A stretch of DNA of 64,000 bases from Pyrinomonas methylaliphatogenes (GTDB lineage: Bacteria; Acidobacteriota; Blastocatellia; Pyrinomonadales; Pyrinomonadaceae): NCBI RefSeq assembly GCF_000820845.2, contig NZ_CBXV010000008.1, positions 790,705 to 854,704 of the forward strand, in the 5' to 3' direction. A program made the position numbers and the translations under genes. This document shows positions 1 to 10,798 of this stretch, piece by piece. The notes beneath the pieces are model-generated. The model worked only from the letters and a program-made list of their open reading frames with translations, made no database searches and was not told the DNA's origin. Position 1 is the stretch's first letter. Each line of letters begins with the position of its first letter.

Positions 1-1284
1 CATCGCATCGAGTTCCGTCGTCCCAATGACGATCAGCTTCGCCGTCGCCCGATTCGCTGGCGCGCCGACGATCGGTTGACGCGCGCCGCAGTAGACGCAA
101 AACAGATCTTCCGCTGCGATCCGATTGCCGCAGAAGCCGCAGTAAACGAGTTCGACCGCCGCTTGCGCGGCGATCGCTGGCCCGTAACTGACCGCGCCGA
201 CGCGCAGCTTCTCCAGGTGATTGATCAGCACGTCGCGCATCTCGGCTGCCGAACGATACCGATCTTCCGGTTGATACTCGACGGCGCGCATGACGATCCG
301 CTCGATCTCTTCAGAGAGCGCCGGATTGATCTGTCGCGGACGCGGATTCTTCGTCCAATCGAAAACCAATAACGGTTTCTCCTGCGGGTCGGTTCCCGTC
401 AGCAGGTGGAACATCGTCGCGCCGAGGCTGTAGATATCTGAACGCGGTTCGACTTTGCCGCCGAACAGTTCGGGCGGCGCATAGCCCATCGTGCCGACCG
501 CCGTTACGCCCTTCTCTTGCGGCGCGACCCAACGCGCGATCCCGAAATCGATCAGCATTACGCGCCCCGACGCACCATCGATCATGACGTTGGCGGGTTT
601 CAGGTCGCGATAGATGATGGGCGGTTGCCGCCCGTGAAGATAGTCGAGCACATCGGCGATCTGGATCGCCCATTCCGTGACGAGCCTCTCTTCGATGCGC
701 CCGCCCGGCGTGGACCGCAAACGCGAGAGAAGATCGCCGCCCGAGATGTATTTCATGACGAGGTAGAAACGGCCCGCCGTCTGATCGTAGAAGTAGTCGT
801 AGATGGTCGGGATCGAGGGATGTTCGAGCGAGGCGAGGAGCATCGACTCGCGGCGAAAATCGTTGATCGCCTTCTCCTGCTGTAGCTCGTCGAGCTGAGT
901 TTGGATCATCTCCTTGACGGCGCGCGGCGCATCGCCCAAGTTGCGATCTTTGGCCAGATACACCGCCCCCATGCCGCCGCCGCCGATGCGCCGCACGATC
1001 TCGTAACGCTGATTGAGAAGCGTGCCGGGTTCGAGCGGCTTGTTCAGCGGGCGCCGCCCGCCAGTCGTCCCCAAAGGGCGATCCGACCCTTCGGGCCGCG
1101 TTTTGCGCGGCGCATCGCCCTTGGCATCGGTCCGCTTGTGGGGTTCCGGCCCCGAGACGACCAGCGAAGGCGGTGAGACTGAGATCGTCGCGTTCGCCAT
1201 TGAGTTCGGCTGCGCTGCGCCGCAGTTGCCACAGAACCGATCATCGGGCGCAACGGGCGCGCCGCATTGGAGACAGCGTGACAT
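1..1284 (-). CDS. Zinc-ribbon Ser/Thr protein kinase (C-terminus cut by window edge)
   Basis: Cytosolic Hanks-type protein kinase, 428 residues visible and open at the left edge. An N-terminal zinc ribbon (C4, C7, C18, C21) is followed by a linker and a kinase domain starting near residue 92. Visible motifs are the glycine-rich loop IGGGGMGAVYLA (about 100-111), K124 in AVKEM, catalytic D227 in YRDLKPAN and the Mg-binding D246 in IDFG. The usual HRD is YRD. A second zinc ribbon (C382, C385, C396, C399) follows the kinase, and a further domain begins before the edge. The FHA protein lies 31 bp upstream on the same strand and probably forms one unit with it, since FHA domains bind phosphothreonine. 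The ATG at 1284 was chosen because it precedes the first ribbon directly. Substrate unknown. Confidence 0.93.
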   Translation of the reverse strand, partial: MSRCLQCGAPVAPDDRFCGNCGAAQPNSMANATISVSPPSLVVSGPEPHKRTDAKGDAPRKTRPEGSDRPLGTTGGRRPLNKPLEPGTLLNQRYEIVRRIGGGGMGAVYLAKDRNLGDAPRAVKEMIQTQLDELQQEKAINDFRRESMLLASLEHPSIPTIYDYFYDQTAGRFYLVMKYISGGDLLSRLRSTPGGRIEERLVTEWAIQIADVLDYLHGRQPPIIYRDLKPANVMIDGASGRVMLIDFGIARWVAPQEKGVTAVGTMGYAPPELFGGKVEPRSDIYSLGATMFHLLTGTDPQEKPLLVFDWTKNPRPRQINPALSEEIERIVMRAVEYQPEDRYRSAAEMRDVLINHLEKLRVGAVSYGPAIAAQAAVELVYCGFCGNRIAAEDLFCVYCGARQPIVGAPANRATAKLIVIGTTELDAM

Positions 1285-1315
1285 GTCTTTGCCTGAAGAC
1301 GGGGTCCAGCAAGCT

Positions 1316-1849
1316 TCAATCGAACTTGATCACATGAAAACGCAAGAAAGTCTTCCCGACGATGATCTCGTCACCGTCATGCAATGGGATACGCTCGCCG
1401 GGAAGCAATCTCCTCCCGCGATTGATGAACGTCCCGTTCGTCGAACCCAGATCTTCGATGAAGTAGGAGGAGCCTTCGCGCCAGATGCGCGCATGACGAC
1501 GCGAGACCTTGGTCTCCGGATCATAGGCGTCAAGATCTATGTCGGGGAAGATCCCGTTATCCGCATCCCAACGGCCGATCTGCGCTTCGTCCGCATCGAT
1601 GAAGAACTCCTTCCCTGCCGCGCGCCCCCGTTCGATGACGAGTTTGGCGTGCGGCTCGCTCATCCCGCTTCGCGACCAAAGCTCAAACGGTGGGCCAGTC
1701 TTTCGGGCGCGGTCGCGCTCGATTGGCCCGAACGAAGATGGCGCGCGCGCGGATTCTTTCAGCAGCAGCATCCCGCACTCATCACAATATTGCGATCCAT
1801 CGAGGTTTTCCGTGCCGCAGCGGGCGCAGGTGATCATAAGGTCATTCAA
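1316..1849 (-). CDS. FHA domain protein with N-terminal zinc ribbon
   Basis: A 177-residue protein. A CxxC...CxxC zinc ribbon (C8, C11, C22, C25) leads through a charged linker to a forkhead-associated domain at about 68-175, with the family signatures IGRWD, SRRHARI and STNGTFI. The serine, arginine and asparagine positions used for phosphothreonine binding look intact. It is the first gene of a likely two-gene operon with the kinase downstream, so it may be that kinase's substrate or reader (inference). A purine-rich GGGGG lies shortly before the ATG at 1849. The ATG four codons further in (1837) is an alternative start. Confidence 0.9.
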   Translation of the reverse strand: MNDLMITCARCGTENLDGSQYCDECGMLLLKESARAPSSFGPIERDRARKTGPPFELWSRSGMSEPHAKLVIERGRAAGKEFFIDADEAQIGRWDADNGIFPDIDLDAYDPETKVSRRHARIWREGSSYFIEDLGSTNGTFINRGRRLLPGERIPLHDGDEIIVGKTFLRFHVIKFD

Positions 1850-2177
1850 CCCCCGCTTGAATTTAGGGGAAGAGTCGAGTCACGAACGCTGACCAGCGCC
1901 CGTTTCTGTGCATTCTAGCGCGAAACCGAAACGCGCGCCAGCCTCTTCGCCCTCTTCTCGGTCGGCGGCCTAAATATTGCGCCGCTTGGAGATAGGTTGG
2001 AGAGGGGCGGAGGCTCGTGAGGAGTGGATTTCGCTCAACGGCGGGCGATAATGCGCTGATGCAGCGCGTGAAAGCCCTCGGCGCATCGAAAAGATATTGA
2101 AACCGCAAGGCGACTCCCGACGTAAAAGTGTTAACGAAGTTTCAGCGAGGATCGTTCTAGCACGGAGTAGAGAGCGC
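1850..2177. other. Gap between divergent FHA and MacA genes
   Basis: About 330 bp with no convincing gene. The macA reading frame stays open to a TTG at 2097, so the coding region may begin there. I see no clear sigma-70 promoter pair and no repeat. Confidence 0.5.
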
Positions 2178-3731
2178 ATGGCTTTGAGCCGCAAAAGGAA
2201 GATAATCATCGCCACTTCTGCCATCTTGGTGTTGACGATCATCATCGTCATCAGCATCTTCGCCAATCGGCGCGAAGAGCCTGAGGTGACGACGGCGCGC
2301 GTCGAAGTGCGCCCCGAACTGCGTTCGGTCGTCACCGCCTCAGGCGAGGTGCGCCCCATCCAATTCCTCAATCTGACGAGCGAAGTCGCCGGGCGCATCG
2401 AAGAGATCTACGTCAACGCCGGCGATTACGTGCGTAAAGGGCAACCGCTCGTGCGCCTCGATCCGACGCAGCTTCAGGCGCAAGAGCAAGCGCAGCTGGC
2501 CGCCGTCCAGGCCGCTTTAAGCGACGTGCAGAACGCCCGCACCCAGGTGGCGGCGGCGGAGAATCAGGTGGCCCAGGCGCAGCAGAATCTGGTAGCGGCG
2601 GAAGCGGCGCTCGCGCAGGCGCGGCAACAGGTGGTCACGGCGCAGACGGATGTCGACCGCGCGCAAGTGGACTTCAACACCGCGCAGCGGGAGCTGCGGC
2701 GCGTCACAGAGTTGGTTGAATCCGGCGTCGCTTCCCGTTCCGAATACGATGCGGCGCGCGATCGTTATGAACAAGCGCGCGTCGCTTTGCGCGCCGCTCA
2801 GGCGCGGCTCGAGCAGCAGAGGATCGCGGTCGAAGAGGCTAAAGCGCGCGTCAATCAGCAACAGATCGCGGTGCGCGATGCGCGCAACGGCGTTGAGCGC
2901 GCGCGCGCCAGCGTCCGTTCAGCCGAGGCGCGCGCCGATCAAGCGCAAGCCCTTCTGCGCGGGCAGGCCAGTCAGCGCGCCAAAGCCACGCAGTATTCGC
3001 CGCTGACGGGCGTGGTCGCCGACATTCAAGCGCGCGTCGGGCAGTACGCCGTCGCCGGGCTTTCGACGACGCCGCTCATGATCATCGCCGACATGTCGAC
3101 GATCAACGTCGAGGTCAACGTCGATGAGACGGAGATAGCGCGCGTCGAAGTGGGCCAGCCAGCCAAGATCAAAGTCGATGCGCTGGGCGAACGCGAGCTC
3201 GAAGGCGTCGTGACGCAAAAGAACCCGCTCGCCGTCGGCAAATCGGACCTGCAGGGCGGCGGCATCTCCAGCCGCGTCAACACGCAGGAGGCGAAAGAGT
3301 TTAAGGTCGTCATCGAACTGCGCAATCTTTCTGACGAAGTGCATGACACTTTGCGCCCGGGCATGAGCGCGACGGCGACGATCATCACCGAAGTCAAAAA
3401 GAACGTGATCGCCATCCCCTTGCAAGCGATCGTCGAGAAGGCGGCCACGCCGAGCGGATCGCCATCACCCACGCCGCAACCGACGCTTCCCAGCACGCAG
3501 CGCCCCAAGACGATCAAGGGCGTCTACATCCTCGAGGGGAACAAAGCGAAATTCGTCGAAGTGACAACGGGGATCACGGGCGAGAACGATGTCGAGATCA
3601 CGAGCGGTTTGCAGCCGGGAACGGAAGTGATCACTGGGCCGAGCCGCGTTTTGCGAACGCTGAAAGATGGCACCGTCGTCAAACGGCAAACTCGCCGATC
3701 GACTGCCTCGAATTCTAACGAGAATCGTTGA
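2178..3731 (+). CDS. MacA/HlyD-type periplasmic adaptor subunit
   Basis: Membrane-fusion protein of 517 residues from this start. An N-terminal anchor (about 8-29, after RKRK) is followed by a biotinyl-lipoyl half-domain ([20 protein letters not shown]), a very long Ala/Gln/Arg-rich coiled-coil hairpin (about 85-285), the second lipoyl half ([18 protein letters not shown]) and beta-barrel domains. It should bridge an inner-membrane ABC permease to an outer-membrane channel. The hairpin is longer than in typical MacA. A Pro/Ser/Thr-rich insert ([14 protein letters not shown]) sits late in the protein. The ATG at 2178 has GGAG upstream, while the frame extends to TTG 2097. The stop overlaps the next start as TTGA, suggesting translational coupling. 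No TolC gene is in the window. Confidence 0.92.
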   Translation: MALSRKRKIIIATSAILVLTIIIVISIFANRREEPEVTTARVEVRPELRSVVTASGEVRPIQFLNLTSEVAGRIEEIYVNAGDYVRKGQPLVRLDPTQLQAQEQAQLAAVQAALSDVQNARTQVAAAENQVAQAQQNLVAAEAALAQARQQVVTAQTDVDRAQVDFNTAQRELRRVTELVESGVASRSEYDAARDRYEQARVALRAAQARLEQQRIAVEEAKARVNQQQIAVRDARNGVERARASVRSAEARADQAQALLRGQASQRAKATQYSPLTGVVADIQARVGQYAVAGLSTTPLMIIADMSTINVEVNVDETEIARVEVGQPAKIKVDALGERELEGVVTQKNPLAVGKSDLQGGGISSRVNTQEAKEFKVVIELRNLSDEVHDTLRPGMSATATIITEVKKNVIAIPLQAIVEKAATPSGSPSPTPQPTLPSTQRPKTIKGVYILEGNKAKFVEVTTGITGENDVEITSGLQPGTEVITGPSRVLRTLKDGTVVKRQTRRSTASNSNENR

Positions 3732-4567
3732 GCGAAAGCGGCCCGATCGCTGTCGAAACGGCGCGGGCAGATTTGAAGCCCGAATGGATGGTTGATTGTG
3801 AGATGAACGATACGATGTTGACCGCTCAGGTTCAAGAAGAGATCGTCCCTTATGGTGAACTGTTGGCCCAAGAGGCGGTGCCCGCAGCGCTCATCTCCAT
3901 GCGCGACATTTGGCGCACCTATCAGATGGGCGAAGAGCAGGTTCATGCGTTGCGCGGCGTCTCCTTCGATGTGCAAAAGGGCGAGTACGTCGCCATCATC
4001 GGCCCTTCCGGGTCGGGCAAATCGACCCTGATGAACATCATCGGATGTCTCGATACGCCGACGCGCGGGCGTTATTGGATCAACGGGAAATTGGTCTCCG
4101 AAATGGATGATGATGAGCTAGCGCGCATTCGCAATAAGGAGGTCGGATTCGTTTTTCAAACCTTCAACCTGTTGCCGCGCGCGACCGCTCTACACAACGT
4201 CGAGCTCCCGCTCATATACGCCGGTGTGCCCGCCGCCGAACGGCGCGAACGGGCCAAGCGGGCGCTCATGGCGGTCGATCTGGCGGATCGGATGATGCAC
4301 AAGCCGAACGAGCTTTCGGGCGGTCAACGGCAGCGCGTCGCCATCGCGCGCGCGCTCGTCAATCACCCTTCGATCCTTCTCGCCGATGAGCCGACCGGCG
4401 CGCTCGATACGGCCACCAGTCGCGAGATCATGAATCTCTTCGAACGCCTCCATGAGGAGGGCAATACGATCATCATCGTCACACACGAACCCGATATCGC
4501 CGCGCGCGCCCATCGCATCATTTCGATCCGCGATGGGCGCATCGAGAAGGACGAGCGCGTCAAGTGA
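3728..4567 (+). CDS. MacB/LolD-type ABC transporter ATPase
   Basis: ATP-binding subunit of 279 residues. Walker [10 protein letters not shown] is at about 92-100, the signature LSGGQRQR near 195-202, Walker B ILLADEP near 214-220 and the switch histidine in VTHEPD. Closest to the MacB/LolD branch that powers FtsX-type permeases. The first 55 or so residues before [12 protein letters not shown] are unusual for the family, so a later start (for example the ATG near residue 21) is possible. The TTG start overlaps the macA stop. It is the only ATPase in the cluster, and four permease genes follow, none of which has its own nucleotide-binding domain. Confidence 0.93.
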   Translation: MSESGPIAVETARADLKPEWMVDCEMNDTMLTAQVQEEIVPYGELLAQEAVPAALISMRDIWRTYQMGEEQVHALRGVSFDVQKGEYVAIIGPSGSGKSTLMNIIGCLDTPTRGRYWINGKLVSEMDDDELARIRNKEVGFVFQTFNLLPRATALHNVELPLIYAGVPAAERRERAKRALMAVDLADRMMHKPNELSGGQRQRVAIARALVNHPSILLADEPTGALDTATSREIMNLFERLHEEGNTIIIVTHEPDIAARAHRIISIRDGRIEKDERVK

Positions 4568-4667
4568 CGCGGCGAAAGGTGGCATGCTCGCCGCGCCATA
4601 AGCTTCTTACGCCTCCCGCGCTCGCCGCTTCGACCCCTCGCATGCTTTGCGCGAGTCGCTTACGGCC

Positions 4668-5915
4668 ATGAGGATGACGGCGCTTTTCTGGGAAGCTTTC
4701 CTGATCGCGGCGGCGAGCCTGCGCGCGAATAAGCTGCGCACCGCGTTGACTCTTCTCGGCATCATCGTTGGCGTCGCCGCCGTCATCGCCGTCGTGACGA
4801 TCATCAAGGGGCTGGACCGGACGGTCGCTAACACTTTCTCCTCGCAGGGCTCGACGGTCTTCAGCGTCTCGAAACGCCCGATGGTCATCCTCTCGCGCGA
4901 AGATCTCGTTCGCTTCAACAAACGCAAGGACATCACGGAAGATGATGCCGAAGCGATCGCGCGCCTCTGTTCATCTTGCTGGCGCATCGGCATCGCCGTC
5001 AACAATCCGAACACGCTCGTCAAGTACAACGACCAGAAATCGGAGAACGTGTTGGTTCGCGGCGTGACGCTCCCGATGCTCGCCATAGACGATGTCAACC
5101 TCGCTGCCGGACGGGCGTGGACCGAAACGGAGGAGACCGCCGCCCATCGCGTTTGCGTCGTCGGAGCCGATATTTTGACCAACCTATTTGGCGGCGCGCC
5201 GCCGGAACAAGCGATCGGGCGCGAGATCCGCATCGCCGGCCAACCTTTCGAGATCATCGGCGTCGCCGAAAAGTTGGGGAGCATTTTCGGCTTTTCGCGC
5301 GACAACTTCATCTACATCCCTTACGAAGCTTACAAACGGGCGTTCGGCGCGCGCACCTCGCTCATCATCTTCGTACAAGCGCGAAGCGCCGACGAACTCG
5401 AAAACGTCGAGGATGAGGTGCGCACCATCATGCGCAATCGGCGCGGCAAGACCTTCCTCGATGAGGATGATGGTTTTGCGCTCGAAACGCAAGATGTCTT
5501 CCTCGACCTTTATAAGCGAGCGACGTCGAACATCTATCTCGTGACGATCGGCGTCGCTTCCGTTTCGCTCATCGTCGGCGGCATCGTCGTGATGAACATC
5601 ATGCTCGTCTCTGTGACTGAGCGGACCAGAGAGATCGGGATCCGCAAGGCGGTCGGCGCGCGGCGCCGCGACATTCTGACGCAGTTTCTCATCGAAGCTG
5701 TGGTCCTGACGGCCATCGGTGGCGTCATTGGCGTTGGGCTCGGTTTCGGTTGCGCTTATGGGCTCGCCTTCGCGTTAGGCTTCCCGACGCTGATCAGCGT
5801 CTGGTCGGCGATCCTGGGCGTCAGCGTCTCATCGGTGGTCGGGATCATCAGCGGATCGTGGCCCGCTTGGCGCGCGGCTGAGCTCGATCCGGTCGAAGCT
5901 CTGAGGGCCGAATGA
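4668..5915 (+). CDS. MacB-type permease 1 (FtsX domain)
   Basis: Permease without ATPase domain, about 415 residues. One N-terminal transmembrane helix (LRTALTLLGIIVGV) precedes a periplasmic MacB core domain of about 230 residues and three C-terminal helices of the FtsX domain. Full MacB (about 650 residues) carries its ATPase in the same chain, so this is the split form. It ends in the family tail PAWRAAELDPVEALRAE. It lies 100 bp after the ATPase gene. The start is uncertain among TTG 4647, ATG 4668 and ATG 4674, and none has a strong ribosome-binding site. A 69-bp stretch at 5592-5660 is nearly identical to permeases 2 and 3. Confidence 0.9.
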   Translation: MRMTALFWEAFLIAAASLRANKLRTALTLLGIIVGVAAVIAVVTIIKGLDRTVANTFSSQGSTVFSVSKRPMVILSREDLVRFNKRKDITEDDAEAIARLCSSCWRIGIAVNNPNTLVKYNDQKSENVLVRGVTLPMLAIDDVNLAAGRAWTETEETAAHRVCVVGADILTNLFGGAPPEQAIGREIRIAGQPFEIIGVAEKLGSIFGFSRDNFIYIPYEAYKRAFGARTSLIIFVQARSADELENVEDEVRTIMRNRRGKTFLDEDDGFALETQDVFLDLYKRATSNIYLVTIGVASVSLIVGGIVVMNIMLVSVTERTREIGIRKAVGARRRDILTQFLIEAVVLTAIGGVIGVGLGFGCAYGLAFALGFPTLISVWSAILGVSVSSVVGIISGSWPAWRAAELDPVEALRAE

Positions 5916-5939
5916 GATTCGGAGGGGGGAGGGCGCACG

Positions 5940-7187
5940 ATGGCTTGGGAAGGGAGTCGAGAAGCGGCAGCCATCGCCCTTGATGCGTTGCGAGCCAACA
6001 AGCTCCGCTCGGCTCTGACGATCCTCGGCGTCGCGATCGGCGTCATCACGGTCACCTTCATGGTTTCGATCATCCAAGGGTTGAATCGCGCGTTCGCCGA
6101 GCAGATCGAATCGCTCGGTTCAAACACAATCTTCATCTCGAAATTCGATCCGAGTTTCGGGCGGCCACCGACCGCCGAGGAGCGCCAGCGCAAAGACCTG
6201 ACGGTCGAGGACGCGGAAGCGATCGCGCGCGAAGCGAAATCGGTCGTCAGCGTCGCGCCGGTCCATCGCAAACTCAGCGTGAGCGCGCGATATCTGGACC
6301 ACCAAACGGATACTCCGGCCCTGCTCGGCGTCACGCCCGCATACGAGTTTACGCTTTCGCAGTACGTTGGGCGTGGGCGGTTCATCACTGAGTTCGATAT
6401 GAGCGAGCGGAGCAACGTCTGTGTGCTCGCGCAGGATGTCGTCCGCGCCCTCTTCCCCTTCGATGAGCCGCTGGATAAGGAGGTGCGGATCGATGGACGC
6501 CCGTTCCGCGTCATCGGCGTGATGGAGCCGCTCGGAAATTTCTTCGGCCAATCGCGCGATAACACGATCCTCATCCCGCTGGCGACCTTCGACAAATACT
6601 ATGGCGGGATCGATGCGCCGTTTCCGGAAACGCTCTTCTTCATCATCGTGCGACCGCGAACGCGCGCCGATGTGGCGAACGCCGTCGATGAGATCACGGA
6701 CATCTTGCGCCGTCGGCGTCAGGTGCCCGCGGGCGCGCCGAATAACTTCGGCATCTCGACGCAAGATAGCTTGCTCGATTTCTACAACCAGTTGACGGGC
6801 GCGACGGCGCTGGTTCTGACGGCCATTTCGTTCGTCGCTTTGGCGATCGGCGGCATCGGCGTGATGAACATCATGCTCGTCTCTGTGACTGAGCGGACCA
6901 GAGAGATCGGGATCCGCAAAGCGGTCGGCGCGCGACGCCGCGACATCTTGCGCCAATTTTTGATCGAAGCCGTAACCCTGACGTTGATAGGCGGACTAGC
7001 TGGTCTAATCGTCGGCGAAGTGGCGAGCTTGCTGATGAACAGATATTCGCCGCTTCCAGCCTATGTGCCGTTGTGGGCCATCATCGTCGGGATCGGGATC
7101 TCGGCTCTTGTCGGGATCGGTTTCGGTTTATGGCCCGCTTGGAAAGCGGCGCGGCTTGATCCGGTCGAAGCGCTGCGCTATGAATGA
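5940..7187 (+). CDS. MacB-type permease 2 (FtsX domain)
   Basis: Second permease paralogue, 415 residues, with the same layout: helix 1 (LRSALTILGVAIGV), periplasmic core, and three C-terminal helices with the GGIGVMNIMLVSVTERTREI block. A very strong Shine-Dalgarno run (GGAGGGGGGAGGG) sits just upstream of the ATG, making this the best-initiated permease of the set. It starts 24 bp after permease 1, so the two are surely cotranscribed. Its tail PAWKAARLDPVEALRYE matches permease 4 more closely than permeases 1 and 3, which end in ALRAE and SLRAD. That may point to two 1/3-like and 2/4-like lineages (inference). Confidence 0.92.
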   Translation: MAWEGSREAAAIALDALRANKLRSALTILGVAIGVITVTFMVSIIQGLNRAFAEQIESLGSNTIFISKFDPSFGRPPTAEERQRKDLTVEDAEAIAREAKSVVSVAPVHRKLSVSARYLDHQTDTPALLGVTPAYEFTLSQYVGRGRFITEFDMSERSNVCVLAQDVVRALFPFDEPLDKEVRIDGRPFRVIGVMEPLGNFFGQSRDNTILIPLATFDKYYGGIDAPFPETLFFIIVRPRTRADVANAVDEITDILRRRRQVPAGAPNNFGISTQDSLLDFYNQLTGATALVLTAISFVALAIGGIGVMNIMLVSVTERTREIGIRKAVGARRRDILRQFLIEAVTLTLIGGLAGLIVGEVASLLMNRYSPLPAYVPLWAIIVGIGISALVGIGFGLWPAWKAARLDPVEALRYE

Positions 7188-7285
7188 TGTGGATCGCAAC
7201 TAAATCGCGCGGTGTAACGTATTATCCAATTGAAGCATCCAATGTCTGAGTCGCTTCTTTAGGGCGCGCGATTCGACTTTCGGCA

Positions 7286-8527
<1,242 letters not shown>

Positions 8528-8529
8528 AG

Positions 8530-9801
8530 ATGGTCAGGATCAAATTCTTACGCAGCGGCGGCAGTTTCTACGAGAACCTGTGGATGGCGATCGCGACGCT
8601 TCGGGCGCACAAGCTTCGCTCGTCGCTCACCATCATCGGCGTCGTCATCGGGGTATGGACCGTCATCGGCATCTCTTCGCTCATCAGCGGCATCGATTTA
8701 GCCGTCAAACGTGAGGTGGAATCTTTCGGCATCCGTTCGATCTTCATCTATAAGTTCGACATCGGCTTTCGAACCAGCGAGCCGACGCGCGAAGAGCGCA
8801 TGCGCCCCAATCTGACTTACGAAGATGCGCTGGCGATCGCGCAACTGCCCTCCGTAGAGGTTTCCGTCCCCTTCCTGAACATCACGAATAATCGGTGGGG
8901 GCAGAAGATCTTGGTCACGCGCGCAGGGAAGACCTCCGCTGCCGTGCGTCTCGAAGGCACGCTGCCCGATTACGAACGCGCCGGGGTCGAGACGATCTCC
9001 GAGGGGCGTTTCTTCGTCCAGTACGAGAACGATTCGAGTCAACCCGTTTGCGTCATCGGGTCAAGCGTGGCCGACAACTTCTTCCCTTACGGATCGCCGA
9101 TCGGCGAAACGATCGAAATCGGCGGGCGCGAATTTCGCGTCGTCGGCGTGCTCGCCAAACGCGAACAGTTCGGCGGCGGTGAAGGGAGCGATGATGTCAA
9201 CAACGTCATCTATGTCCCTTACAACGTGGCGCGCAAACTGAAACCGAACGCCGATGACGTCTTCATCCTGGCCGTGGCGCGGGCCGGATATCTTGACCAG
9301 GCTAAAGACGAGATCACCGATCTGCTGCGCCGCCGCCGCCAGGTCCCCTTCGATCAGCCGAACAACTTCAGCATCGAGACGGCTGAATCGATCGTGCAAC
9401 AGTTCCGTTCGCTGATGGCCGGCGTCGCCATCGCGATGGTCGCCATCTCCTCGGTCGGGTTGATGGTCGGCGGGATCGGCGTGATGAACATCATGCTCGT
9501 TTCGGTCACCGAGCGGACCAGAGAGATCGGCACACGCAAAGCCATCGGCGCGCGCCGCCGCGACATCCTCTGGCAATTCCTGATCGAAGCGGCGACGCTG
9601 ACGGGGATGGGCGGATTGATCGGTTTGCTGCTTGGCTGGGCCACCTCTTTCGTGATCCGCCTCTTCTTACCTTCGTATGTGCCGCTGTGGGCGCCCATCG
9701 TCGGCGTCATCGCCTCGGTTGGGATCGGCATCATCTTCGGTTTGTGGCCCGCTTGGAAAGCGGCGCGGCTCGATCCGGTCGAGGCGCTGCGCTACGAGTG
9801 A
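8530..9801 (+). CDS. MacB-type permease 4 (FtsX domain)
   Basis: Fourth paralogue, 423 residues from the ATG at 8530, two bases after the permease 3 stop. The frame is open upstream to 8359, but that stretch lies inside permease 3. Helix 1 is LRSSLTIIGVVIGV and the tail is PAWKAARLDPVEALRYE. Its copy of the conserved FtsX block (9484-9552) differs from the other three at several silent positions. It ends the cluster, followed by a converging gene on the other strand. Confidence 0.91.
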   Translation: MVRIKFLRSGGSFYENLWMAIATLRAHKLRSSLTIIGVVIGVWTVIGISSLISGIDLAVKREVESFGIRSIFIYKFDIGFRTSEPTREERMRPNLTYEDALAIAQLPSVEVSVPFLNITNNRWGQKILVTRAGKTSAAVRLEGTLPDYERAGVETISEGRFFVQYENDSSQPVCVIGSSVADNFFPYGSPIGETIEIGGREFRVVGVLAKREQFGGGEGSDDVNNVIYVPYNVARKLKPNADDVFILAVARAGYLDQAKDEITDLLRRRRQVPFDQPNNFSIETAESIVQQFRSLMAGVAIAMVAISSVGLMVGGIGVMNIMLVSVTERTREIGTRKAIGARRRDILWQFLIEAATLTGMGGLIGLLLGWATSFVIRLFLPSYVPLWAPIVGVIASVGIGIIFGLWPAWKAARLDPVEALRYE

Positions 9802-9846
9802 CGAGCTGTGAGCGGCGTTTTCGCCCTCTTGAGTCAGATATGCCCG

Positions 9847-10608
9847 TCACGCTATCGGGACATTGAACAGCAGCGCGATGAGAAGGCGCACCGCAACTCC
9901 CAACCCCCAAACGATGAGGACCACCATCCAAGCGACGGGCGGTGAGAGGCGCGCTATCTGGCGCATCCCGGTGGCAGCGAGGAAGAGGCCGTAGAAGGCG
10001 AAGAGATCTATCGCCCCCAACAGCGTCCCCAAAACCGGATGGGCCGAGATATCGACCAGAAGGCTGAGGTTGGCGTGAACCAGTCCGCCTCTCGAACGGA
10101 CGATGTCTATCTGGTCCGGAGATTGAATGAACAGAAGGATCACATCGCCGATAGTCTTCACCAGAGCCGGCGGCAAAGATGAATAGGCCCAGATCGAAAG
10201 CGCTTGGCGATAACTCAAAGCCCCCCCCATCGCCATCGCGCCGAGCATGTAAAGGGCTGAGCCGATGGCGAAGGCGAGGGCGACGGAGATGATCACTGAG
10301 ACGTATCCCAGCGCCCGGATCGTGGGGCGCATCTGCATTTCGATGGCGCGTTCCCTATCTTCGGCAGAGAGACTGGCCGCTTGTGGGGAATTCTCCACGT
10401 TAGCGCGCGCTATATTCTCGTAACCGATGCGCTGCGTGAAGAGGAAGTTGTAGACGAGAAAGGTCGCCATAACGATCAACGTGGCGACGAGAAAGCGCGG
10501 GCGTTCGCGCAGGGCGGCAAAGGCCCGTCCGGGCTCGAAGAAGATAGCCGTAAACGTCTCTTGCGCGCTCGCCGTCTGTTCCGGCGGGCGATTTGGCGAC
10601 TCGTTCAT
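9847..10608 (-). CDS. Yip1-type integral membrane protein
   Basis: A 253-residue polytopic membrane protein. A hydrophilic N-terminus (PNRPPEQTASAQETFTAIFF) with the FEPGRAF-like signature common in Yip1 domain proteins is followed by about five hydrophobic segments (near 45-62, 108-135, 150-170, 195-215 and 225-250). The Yip1 fold is widespread in bacteria without an assigned function. The start at 10608 has GAAGGGG upstream. The reading frame is open much further upstream, but that part has no membrane character. It stands alone, convergent with the permease operon. Confidence 0.75.
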   Translation of the reverse strand: MNESPNRPPEQTASAQETFTAIFFEPGRAFAALRERPRFLVATLIVMATFLVYNFLFTQRIGYENIARANVENSPQAASLSAEDRERAIEMQMRPTIRALGYVSVIISVALAFAIGSALYMLGAMAMGGALSYRQALSIWAYSSLPPALVKTIGDVILLFIQSPDQIDIVRSRGGLVHANLSLLVDISAHPVLGTLLGAIDLFAFYGLFLAATGMRQIARLSPPVAWMVVLIVWGLGVAVRLLIALLFNVPIA

Positions 10609-10798
10609 GGACCATACCCCTTCGCGTTGTGAGATGACGATCTGATGCGCCTCAAGCGGCGCTAGCTTATCACTACAAACGAAGAAAGAGAAGCGAAAGT
10701 TCCGGTCCAGGCAGAGGGCAATTGATGGGAAGGGGCGGCACGAGAAGAGGGCGAACCTTTCACAACCCGCGCCATCGGAACGGTTCTCCGACCGAGCC

